Assembly: GCA_036365455.1 (NCBI GenBank)
Contig: JAWQUS010000027.1
Coordinates: 17,658,501 to 17,722,500 of the forward strand
Source: Macrosoma leucophasiata
Taxonomy: Eukaryota > Arthropoda > Insecta > Lepidoptera > Hedylidae
Direction of reading: 5' to 3'
Length of the DNA stretch: 64,000 bases
In this document: positions 24,501-36,500 of the stretch, piece by piece
Position numbering within the stretch: the stretch's first letter is position 1
Layout: the number at the start of each line of letters is the position of its first letter
Made by a program: the position numbers and the translations under genes
The notes under the pieces: model-generated
Told to the model about the DNA's origin: nothing
The model's database searches: none
Seen by the model: only the letters and a program-made list of their open reading frames with translations

Positions 24501-27500
24501 ATTTCGGTCATAGTAAAAGTAACTCATAATAATTGTGTAAAATGACCTATTAAAGTATTTGAAACAGTTTAAAAATAACCAAATGTATCCTTACAGCTCA
24601 ATTCAAAATAATACTTATTTCATTTATACAATATTTAAAAAAATAATGTGATTGAATGCAAGAATCTAAGATAATTTTCATAACTTTACGTCGACTAGTG
24701 GAGTAAAATTCCGAGTGCATACTATTAGAGATTCTTATACATCTATATAATTATTACTTATTTATTATTGGCACCAACTTGTATATTTTATAATAATAAA
24801 TTGTTTTTTTTTTTTCACATTGAATGGACATTTAAATATGATTAAGGCACTATATTTCGTAATTTCACATTTGCATAATGTCATTCAATACATATTATTG
24901 GCTTTAAAATTTTCACATACATATTACAGTTATTTTGACTCAAATTTAAAATCAATTGTCTTGTCAATAGACAAGATATTCAAAAATACTTATTTTTCCC
25001 TCCCTTGTTAAAAATACGAATTTGCTGTCATAATTAAAATTAATTCCGCGTCTAATATATAGCATACACAGAAACTGTCTTAGGCTGGGTTGCATCACTT
25101 GCATCATCTTAGTCCAGCTTTAAATTTGACAAATTACCGGTTAAGGAAACAAATGAGCTGCACCATTTGAAAATTGGCCTCCCAAAAAGGGGAGAGACTC
25201 GTGCCCAGCAGTGGGACGTATAATGGGTTGCCATTATTATTTATTATTATTATTTGAAAATTGTTAAACGACGTCATAACTTTAACTGCTAACCGTAACT
25301 GGCTGAGCTGAGCTAGTTAATGTTAAAGTTAACCTCAATTATGTCAGATGTTGAGAGTATATATTAACCTCGATAACCATAACTATGCCACAAAATATAG
25401 TTGTGGAACGCATTTTGCGGTCTTTTTTAATGTTACTGTTAAATTTGACAAAGAACTATAACTTTAATAATTGCTATGGTGCAACCGAACCTTTGATTTG
25501 TTCGTATGTTGATATATTCAATAAAAAAGCTTAAACTTAAGGTTAGACAAAAAAAAACACCTCAAACATTCTAAAACCACACATAGCACATAAAGCTTTC
25601 ATGTAACTAATGAAACTACTCAAGGAATGTTATGGAAAATGCAGTAAAGTATCGGAGGCTCTCGGAATGTTATATAAAACCTGTGTTAATTATGCGATTA
25701 ACACAAATAACAATGCTAGTAATATCAGACTTTTCGGAGATTACTCAACAAGACAACCACAATAGAAGTATAATAATACAAATTTCACTTATTATTTTAG
25801 ATTACATATTTTCGAGACATGATAATTGATGGTCAAAAATTCGTTTTACAATAATTCGGAAAATAAATTTCGTTGCTAATGTTCATACTCGAGACAGTCG
25901 AAATTATCTACAATATAGATAAAATAAATAGAAATGTATGATACATTTTTGTTTTATCGAAAATCGAATTGGTCAATTAGAATTTTATTGTCTGAGATAA
26001 TAGAAATTGTGTTCTATTTTTGTGATATGCACGATATACGTTCGATAGCAGTAGTAAGTATTCCAATAAAAACGGAGAAGGTACAAACGTTAAGCCAAAA
26101 GGTAGAAAAGGGATAGGAGTACGACATACGCGTATGAGACAACACTTACATTAATTCTTTTCAAAACGAAAAGAACTCAGGAGTGCATACCGTCTATACT
26201 TTTGGCATGTATTAAGTGCTTTTAAAGGCCATTGACGTAACATGACTATGATTTCGCATATACAGAAACGTTCCATGATGGCATCGTGCTCGTATTACAC
26301 AGCTCTCGAAGTTTCTCATTAATCCCGTTCGATTTATTATTTATAGAATATAATTCTGCATAAACCTATTCATTTTATATTGCCTATCAAATAAAGTATG
26401 GCGAAATGATAAACTTTCTTCAATGATTATGTCTCTTTTGGAAATTTTTGCATTAAATGCGACGATACATTGCGTCGATAATATGATAATAGTATTACTA
26501 ATTGGTGAAGAAAATCTACTTAAAAATCGATTTAATCTCAGTAACTCATCGTTCGTGAATTTGTATCTTTTACAGTTACATAATTTTATTAACAGCGAGG
26601 TAAATTAAAACAAGATACTGAAATAATTTAACTGCCCCTGCAAATTAATTTATCGTTTGATTCAGTGTGCATTAATGCAAAGGTGATCTATTTTTGGGGT
26701 AACCAGTGCAGGTATTCAGTTCATTAGGATCGTAATAAATAACTGTTTATTTGGAATTAAAAGAACGATTTTGACTTTCCTTTCAAAAAAATATAATAAA
26801 AATCGAACCATGTTATGCGTGGTCAATGGTCATACTTATAAAAAAATATATAGATGAAATTGATACCCTCCTTTTGTTTTTTTTTTTTCTATTTAAAAAC
26901 ATTTTGGGAGTTTGCACACAATACGGCTATCCGGCTATAGCCTCAGGGGACATATCGACCTCGAAAACATTTCATGTATAAGTCAATGCCAGCTGCTCGA
27001 GCGTGTCAGTAGTAGGATATGTGGGAAGGATCGTGGGCGGGGAGCGTGTGAGGCGAGTGGGGCGAGTGCGCGGGGTGTGGGGAGTGTGACGAGTGGGGCG
27101 AGTGGGGCGAGTGTGGCGAGTGTGGCGAGTGCGGGGCGAGGTAACTCACGGCGGGCACGGGCGGCCGCTCCAGGCGCGACTCCAGCGCCGCCAACTGCTC
27201 GTCAAGCCGCAACGAACTGCTGTCGAACCCGCAACCTGACACACGCACACAATTACACTTAGTATGGTTCTATCTAGAAATATATAGAACAGAATTTATC
27301 TAAACAGTATAGATATAGAATAGGATTACGGACCCGGGTAAAATACCAATTTCACGGTGGAAAATATATTCATAATACAGTTGTATCATTATTATGTTAC
27401 CCGATAAACGTATGCAAGGATAATCTACGATCAGTATATAGTTCCCTTTATCTAGCGATTGCCCAGTTCAAGCACCGAATCCTTTCTTTTAAGACTGGTT

Positions 27501-30500
27501 TTACCTAGCGCCTATTATTTCTTTACCCAGACCGATCTAAGTTCTCTGTTTTATACAATGGCGAGTATCACACGAAACAGACATTGGACCCTGTGTTGGA
27601 GGGTTGCACGAAAGTTTTTTAAAGCCTACAATAGGTATAAACCTGTATCGTGGATACACACAAAACATCTAGAACCGAAACAAATATATGTAGACCATAC
27701 AAATATGTGTCCCGGTGTGAGGATCGAACCCCTGAATCTGGACTAACCGAGTCGTCGACTAACGAGTCGATACGACAAGAATCGCTCGACATCGTACCGA
27801 TGCCAACGGTATGCGAAAATCCGTAGTTTTTCAACTTCTTCTTTTCTTCTCCTCCGAACGAGATCTTAGAATGGCATAAAAGTATACAGAGGTGAGAGGT
27901 GAGTGCAACTGACCGCTGACGTTGTCGTTGTGCGGGGAGTAGTTGCGGCGCGCGAGGTGGCGGTAGCGGCCCGCCACGCCGCTGCTGCCCACGCCCTCCG
28001 CGCTCGAGAACGACGCGCCCGACGACAGGCCGACTGCATGTAACAATAACAACGAAATATTGAACCTGGGTTGCATCACGACCTTTGTTAAAGTTATTGT
28101 AACATTTCACATCCTGCTCTTACCTTAATAGATTTCTATAAGTTAGAAAAGGATGTAAAATGTTACAATAACTTTAACGTTAACAAAACTCGTGGTGCAA
28201 CCCAGGCTTACTGTTGCGGCCACGTACACTGGGAAATCAGTTTCGATCCGGAAAAACAAGGCTCAGTTGAATGACGCTAGTTATCGAGTTAAAAATTCTG
28301 AATGTATGTCGCGGCCCTTAGAAGACCCTAAATAGGGCGTGGTCTGAATAGCCTTATCTCCGTGATGTCAGTGAAGAGGTTTGTTAGCGCTCGCGCGCAG
28401 TTCGGACGGATGTTTGTTTGGCACATTCATTGCATAACCCTGATATAATAGCCCTGAAATGATATACAAGTGCAGTACAGATGAATAAGGTTAGGCAATA
28501 TTGAGCAGTACTGACCAAGTTCCTCCCGGCTGGAGTTGTTCCGCAGCGAAGCGCTGGTGTGCTTCTGCAGCACCTTGATCATCGCGTCGCGCTCCGCCAC
28601 CTTCGACTCCAGTTCTTTCACTCTGCGACAGTCATTATAAGACTATAAAAACCGGAATTGCGAACAAACTGGCGCACCAAGGGTTCCGTACCATTATCTA
28701 TAAAGCTCCTCTTAAATATTTATTTATTTATCTTGAAAGCGAATACATACCTAAATATTCTGTGAATATTTCAAGCGTTACCGTTATCAACATCGAGCAA
28801 AAAAACACGTTTGTTGTATGGGAATCTCTCTTAGATATTTATTTTATTGTTTGTTGTACTTGTTGTTATAGCGGCAACATAGACACATCGTCTGTAAATA
28901 TTCCCAGTGGAGTCTTAGCAATAGAGTCCCGTTTAAAAAAAAAAGCACAAAAAAAACCAAATTTTAAAAATTGTTCTAAAGGGTCTCCAACTCAGCATTG
29001 TGCCGGATTAATAAACCCGTCGCTTAGTCTTTTGGGAACGAAACCATTAAAATTACTTAACAAATAGGGCTGTGTGAATATCGTTCGAACACACATGAAA
29101 TTGAGCTGCTATGCCAGTTAGTGAAAATTTAATTTGTTCTTAATAATACTGAACAAAATAATCGAACACAAAATCATCCTTCTATTATTTATAATTCGTA
29201 CAGCTTTTTTGAGGTTTTGAGAGAGAGAGAGAGAGAAATTGCGCACCTGCTTTCTAGATCAGCAACTTTTTTCTGAGCTAAGTGCAGTTCGTCCATGTGT
29301 CGGATTTTCTCACTTCTCGCTTCCGCCATAAGTCGCTCCGATTCAGCTGATGTCTTTTCCAGGGCCGCAATTTTTGCATCTCTGTAAATTAAATTACAAT
29401 TCTTTAGAAGTTATTTCAAGTCTCAGCAAATAGTAACCCGAATCCTATGTATATTAAAAATGAGTATGGCTGTGATGGGTACCTATTATAAAACATACAG
29501 TCGAATACGAAAACCAATTTTTTGAGCTTGTGGAAAACAGGAGTAAAAAAGAATATCTGGCGTGGATTTTAATATTTTAATGAACCGCATTTTCAGCATT
29601 TAGTTTTCAATTTAGAGAAGATATTCGGGCGCGTAAAGAAATTTTGTTGTAATGGATTATTGATCGATAATGTTGGCATCGGAAACTGGCATTCGTATTA
29701 ACAACCATATATGTATTAAGCTGTCATATAACTCTTCATTATAGCGCTCAAATACCCATATTATATATCTCAACGTATGACTCTTAACTATTCGTGGTAA
29801 GATCACAGGAAATCGTGCCGCTCCCAGTGACTCACATAGTCTTCGTTTACTCATAAAGAGTCACCTTCATCGGCGGAGGATGGAATAGTCATCCACGGAG
29901 CAGGCCGCCAGGCGGCTATCTCGCCCCTCGCATTCGGTCACTCGAGGATGGTGGCGTTACTCCCCTGCCCACACACTTGAGGATGGTGTGGAGCAAGAGA
30001 TACGGCTAGGCAAGGCCGGATGGAAGCGTTGCTCCGCCTCCCCCCCCCCCCCTTCACTCACTCGAGTTTAGAGCGGGGGACACGGCGACGGCGGCTTCCT
30101 CCAGGCGGCACCGTTCCCTACACGCAGTCACACGAAGCCGAAGACTGGCCTCACTCACTTGGGTATGGAGGCGGCGGACACGGCGGCCTGGCGCAGCGCG
30201 GCCTCCTCCAGGTACCGCTGCTCCCACTTGGCGCACTCGCCCTCCAGCGCCAGCAGCCGCTCGTCGCGCTCGCGCACCTGCCGCCGCAGCTCCGCCTCGC
30301 CCGCGCCGCCCGCGCCGCCCCCGCCGCCCCCGCCGCCCAGCGCGCCGCCGCACGTGCACTCGCGCTTCCTGGACATGGCCACACAACACGGAGATCATTA
30401 TAATCGAAGCGAAGTATCGTTTTCAGCGAAATCGGCACAACTTTAAAGGACGTCATTAACATTATTATAGAGTTGTAAATAGAAAAATGAAAGAACATGG

Positions 30501-33500
30501 TTGTCTGCGCGCAGCTTGCGCTCGGTGTGCTCGCGGCGGTCGGAGGCCTGCTGCAGCGAGGACAGCGCGCGCTGCAGCCCCGCACGCCTGTCTACTGACC
30601 GCCGCCCGCTGACCGCCCGCCACCCACCTGAGCGCCTGCAGCTCCTTCTCGAGCTGCGCGCGCAGCTTGCGCTCGGTGTGCTCGCGGCGGTCGGAGGCCT
30701 GCTGCAGCGAGGACAGCGCGCGCTGCAGCCCCGCACGCCTGTCTACTGACCGCCGCCCGCTGACCGCCCGCCACCCACCTGAGCGCCTGCAGCTCCTTCT
30801 CGAGCTGCGCGCGCAGCTTGCGCTCGGTGTGCTCGCGGCGGTCGGAGGCCTGCTGCAGCGAGGACAGCGCGCGCTGCAGCCCCGCACGCCTGTCTACTGA
30901 CCGCCGCCCGCTGACCGCCCGCCACCCACCTGAGCGCCTGCAGCTCCTTCTCGAGCTGCGCGCGCAGCTTGCGCTCGGTGTGCTCGCGGCGGTCGGAGGC
31001 CTGCTGCAGCGAGGACAGCGCGCGCTGCAGCCCCGCACGCCTGTCTACTGACCGCCGCCCGCCGCCCGCCGCCCGCTGACCGCCCGCCACCCACCTGAGC
31101 GCCTGCAGCTCCTTCTCGAGCTGCGCGCGCAGCTTGCGCTCGGTGTGCTCGCGGCGGTCGGAGGCCTGCTGCAGCGAGGACAGCGCGCGCTGCAGCCCCG
31201 CACGCCTGTCTACTGACCGCCGCCCGCCGCCCGCCGCCCGCTGACCGCCCGCCACCCACCTGAGCGCCTGCAGCTCCTTCTCGAGCTGCGCGCGCAGCTT
31301 GCGCTCGGTGTGCTCGCGGCGGTCGGAGGCCTGCTGCAGCGAGGACAGCGCGCGCTGCAGCCCCAACACTCGCTCCACGTACCCGCTCGCGTGGCGACAC
31401 TATCGACATTAAATAATGTGTCAGATTTAACACAAAGTCTTCAAACGAAAAACTCAGAAGGATGACATAAATTTTTCTTTCAGATTCGATCGAGCCGATC
31501 TTTGCCCGGATAAAATTGAGTAGGGAAAGTTTTGAAGCCGAGTAATAAGTCAGGGAGCCGCCGCTTGCTAAGATATGGTTACAACGACAACAACAACAAC
31601 AAAAGATGATGGTCTGCAGGTTAGTGAGCGCAGTGTCGAGGACGCCGGAGCGTGGCGCGTTGCGGAGACATCTTTATCATCTATTGAGTGAGGTACTGGT
31701 GCTGCTTTCTTATTTATTGTACAAGTTCTAAGAATCAATTACCTCCTCCTCAAGGCGCACGACGTTGGTTTGCGCGTTGGTGAGCGCGGTGTCGAGGATG
31801 CCGATGTGCGTGCGCTGCTCCTGCAGCGTGGCGCGTTGGGAAGACATCTCGATCTCCTGACGCTCCTTCGCGCATGCCAATTCTTTGTCTGTAACACAAA
31901 CTTGTTACAGTGCTCGGGTGTTGTTAAAAAATGAACTTTTGTTCATTTAAAGGACATTACACTCGCGCGCGTTTCTCGCAGTTAACTTCGCGGTTAAAAG
32001 GTGGCCCTAAACACCCGCAAAGATTTGTCGTTCTTTCCCAATTCCCACAGACATATATTAAAGCCTGTTCCCAGACTTCTCAGTATCAACCAAGATATAC
32101 TGCGATGACGCTATAAGCGATAGCACATTACATTTATATTTGTATAAAAAAATAGTAACGTATTAAAATACAAATGAAAAAAGGACCATGCTACATCCAT
32201 AAAGTGGATGTTTGTTTACATTCAACGTCTTCTCCCAGCCGCCGAAATCCTTGGTCGCGGTATAAAAGATCGACACCGATCGGAGAAAGGCATGGACTGC
32301 TAATGCGATGGCGTATGATTCTACATTAGCGTTTCGCGACATTCGCGATACTAATGTAGAGCGCGTTTAAGCAATTTAGCCAAAACGACACACATTGTAC
32401 AATGTTTTTGATTTTTATGTATATGATTGTAGCATTTTGAAAATATGGGATCTTCACTCTTTTTATTAGAGTAAAAAAGTTAATCTACCAAAGACGATCC
32501 TTTTTATTTAAAAATTTAGGTAAATAGGAGATAGTCTATGGGAAAGTTAATTAGATAAATATCATACAGTTTTAAGTCTTAAAGCGTAAAGCATGAGATA
32601 GCCAACGGACGCTAGGTTTAATAATGATTAATCGACATGAACCAGAGTCCGGTCGATCAAAGTCAGGATCATTCGGTAAGGGCAGCGTCTAAAAGGGCGA
32701 TAGGTTAGCGGCAGTAAAATGCGGTCCACTGACTTTGCGTGATGAGCTGCGCGATGAGCATCTCACGGTTCTGCAGCTCCTTGCGCAGCGCATCGCCGCT
32801 CTCGCCCTCGCTGCGCGCCCCCGCCGCCGCCACCAGCTCCACCTGCACACACACACCCCTCCTCTTACCAGGGAATATGTAATAGTACTACGTATAGAAT
32901 GGACACTTCGCCGTCCCGCCCGATTTCCTCGCCTCAATCAATCTCCTCCTCTCTTATGGGCGACGTTTGGTGTTCTCTACGTGTTACGCACAGATACACG
33001 TGTAAATACACGTCACTGATTGATGTCTGTGTAATAGAGACCAAATTAAGCGTTTGTATGGAATTTTGGCGGAGTGTCGGTGGTGTGCTCTTACAAACAC
33101 CACAGAACTCATTTTATGACTACAATTCTTTCGCTTTATATTTATGATTCAAATTAGATAAGAATACGTGAAAACTAAAAATATACAAAATCAATAGTTT
33201 TTGCTCTCCTGTAAAGTTGAGAATTTTAACTATTCGCGGTGGTGACTTGGCAAGGTATAGTTTTTTTTTGACGTGAATATGTGGCAATTCAGACCCTAAA
33301 GCCAAGCAGCCAACCGAACGAATAATATGAAGCTGAAGAGTTTGTTTGTTAGTTTGTTTGCACGCGCTAATCTCAGGAACTACTGGACCAATTTAAAAAA
33401 TTCTTTTAGTGTTAGATAGACCACATTTCTAAGGAAGGGTGCATACCTGCTGCTTGAGCGCGCGGTTGAGGTCGTGCAGCCGGCGGCAGTCCGCCTGCAG

Positions 33501-36500
33501 CCGGACGCGCGCGGCCCGCTCCAGCCGCTCTCGGCGCTCGCACGACCGCACTAGCTCCTCGTGCGCCGCTCGCACCTTGTCCACCTCTTCTTCAAGCTGG
33601 ACAGTACAAAATCCTTTTTAAAATGACGTTTCAAGTCGCGTATATTTGAGTAGCGGGTTTTCTAGGAGTTTGGTGATATGGTCGATTTTTTTTTTATTTC
33701 TGAATGACCAGGGAAGGCTTAAAAGGTAAGAAAATATGAAGAAATTGAATTCTTCATATTTTCTTACCTTTTAAGCCTTCCCTGGTCATCCAGATATAAA
33801 AAAAAAATTAAACAACACAATTTCATTTTCCCATACAAATAGTTCGTATATATCAAACCTTTGACACATTATTTAATTCTCAGGTATTATTCAATACGAA
33901 GTTTGCCGGGACAGCTAGTAAGAAAAAAATACTTCAGGCGGGCGCCGAATCTATGGCGGCCCCAGAGTTGGTTAAATCGAAAGAGAAAGAAAAATTGGAC
34001 GCTCATATTTGGAGCTTCGGAAGCTTGGTAAAGTGGCTGGGCTAGTAATCCAGAAGTCGCAGATTCGACCCCCGCGCGCAGTCTAATTCTCTTCTTCCAA
34101 TTTATTTGTGTATGCCTGAAAATGTCGCTGCACGCCCTCCGAAAAGACACAGGCGTAAAACTGACTTTGATAAAAACAATATTCTATTTATAAATTGAAC
34201 CAATATTCCTTAAATAAACAATAATCAAATTATTTATATGGTAGCATAACAAGAATCTGAAAGAGCACCTTAATCAATCCTCTGTCTGAAAATTGTATTT
34301 AGAAAGGCTCATAACTTAGCCAATATTAACTGAAAAAAAATTACAAACGTCGAACTTCCACATCACAAGTGATCAAAGTAAGAGTATATAAATGTAATAT
34401 CAAAGTCATTTGTATCCAGTACAAAGAACAAATACACAAAATATACATCGCTCATGAATCACGATACAAAATAGAGCACTACTCAGCAAAATGTTCAGAG
34501 TTGAATTTCATTCAAATCGTACCATGAGACATTACTACGTGTAAAAATAAAGATTACTCACGAATAAAATTAGATATGCCGAGAATCAAACATACGATGA
34601 AGTGATACTTTCCCAGTATTAAAATGCAAACAAAAATATTATACTTCCGAAATAGTATTGCTAATAATACTTCGCATTCGATACATTTGTTTTTGTACGG
34701 TTCTTACGTTATGTTTACGCATGAACACATGCAATGTTATAAATTACTGCAATCCGTCTGCATATGGTGCAGCCACTAAAACATCTTGCATCAAATCCAT
34801 AGAACAACACGGGCCACCGGCCGCTGCGGCGGACCGGAGGGGAGTAGCCATAGCGTAGCGTTCATTATCGATGCAAATTAGTCTGTCATTTTTTGCGGGG
34901 GAAACTACGTGTGATACACACACTACAAAAATCGTCTATTACTACGAAACTCACTCACACCTTGATTGTAACAAAATACATAAACAATTTCACGCCCACA
35001 TTAAAACATCTGAGCGACAGGCGTAGGACCACTTGGGCTTGTACTTTGTCAGAGGGGAATATACATATGGCTACTTCCCTCCGGTCCGTCGCGGCCGGTG
35101 GCCCGTGTTGCTTTATGATCAAATCACATTTTTGACGTGTCATAAGCAGTGCTTGTCACCCTAAATGAATAAATGAATTTCTGATTCTGAATCACTAACA
35201 TAGTTTACAGCATTATGTGTATGTGTATACTACTAACTTATCAAGATTAATTGCTCAATAGAGAAAATAAAAACTTTAACTCAAACGGTGATTGATTACC
35301 TACCTACGCGAAAGAAATATCGTGGGGAAAAAATTAAAAACACGATTGTTTCACAATACCATGATATGGTTCAGCGTGTATGGCCTTGTTTCAATTCATT
35401 TTCTACATTTGAAGGCACTTTTGCATTTACGTTAATATAGACGTGCATTACCTTAGAGGTCTTGGCGACGCGTTCGCAGGCGTCGGCGAGCTGGCGCTTG
35501 AGCTGGTGGTTCTCAGCGGCGAGCGCGTCCAGCACTGCGGTGAAGGCATCGTCGGGCTCCTCCAGCGAGCCCTCGCCCCCGCTGCACCAGCCGCTCGACT
35601 CCGACCCGCCCGGCACCGCGCGCACGCCCACGCTGACGCAACAGGGAATATCCTCATATCATCATCAGTCCAGCCCAAAGACGGTTGTACGGCCCTGTAA
35701 TTTCCGGCACAGAGGCATAACACCTAATGCCTCAGGAGTGGCAGCGCATAATAATGCATTTTGGCCTCTGGTCATTCTGTGGGTGTCTATAGGCTGCAGT
35801 CATCACTTAACATCAATGTGAACTGCATGCTTGTTTGCCACTTTCATTACATAAAAAAAAGACGTCCACTGCCGGACAAAGCCTCGCTCGAAGACGCTCA
35901 CAACAGTGTTGTGTGTCATAAGAGGAGAGTATGCCATAATCGCCACGCTTGGCAGGCGGATTGGCGGTCGCAGTGACGGTAGTTTTATCGCGGGACGCTG
36001 CTGCCCATCCCGCGTTGTACTTCTTACCACCGCCCTATTGGAATGGTATTGGCCTTGAAGAATTCTCTTCCACTAGAGGGCGATGGGGTCGTCACGGCAG
36101 AGAATATGTAACAATACTACGTATAGAATGGACACTTCAACATCCCGCCCGATTTGCCCGCATCACTCAACCCCTTCCCCTCTTATGGGCGACGGTTGGT
36201 ATGTTGTATGTACTACGCACGCACACAGGTGCGCGTGTAAATACACGTCACTGATTGATGTCTGTGTAATAGGAACCAAATTAAGCGTTTGTACGAAATT
36301 TTGGCGGAGTGTCCGCGGTGTGGTCACGTCCCGACGCCTTCACAGAGAATATGTACCGTTCAAATTCTTCGCCTAACTTTATGTAAAAGTATTTCTGGTC
36401 AGTCACAGCCGCAATCTAGCATTTTGAACCCCGACCGACCGATCGGCCGGCACCGTGAATTTTATTGATATTCACGATTTTTTTTGTTATGGCATCACTA

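Larger units (their letters stand above)
22331..27149. other. Amot intron, 4.8 kb
   Basis: AT-rich. Holds a MITE with a nested LINE tail (25082-25493) and a short tandem 'gta.a.acaa.cctaca' triplet near 23830-23910. No other gene seen; the open frames of about 60-90 codons have no domain. Confidence 0.6.
30507..31399 (-). repeat. six-unit tandem array of one Amot exon
   Basis: The 104-nt core of the exon at 31260-31399 recurs at spacings of 165, 165, 151, 151 and 151 bp. By eye the cores are identical. The two unit lengths differ by a 14-nt expansion of a GCCGCCC run in the spacer. See the exon entries for splice borders. Confidence 0.95.

Noticed and set aside
27006..27262. 80- and 116-codon frames over the GGCGAGTG run
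   Set aside because: Low-complexity minisatellite translation; only 27150-27235 on the minus strand is supported as an exon.
30501..31051. Plus-strand open frames of 77-82 codons across the exon array
   Set aside because: Antisense shadows of the repeated GC-rich exon; identical in each unit because the DNA is identical.
30507..31399. CRISPR-like or satellite interpretation of the array
   Set aside because: The unit is a recognisable coding exon with splice borders in a eukaryotic gene; no short spacers of unique sequence.
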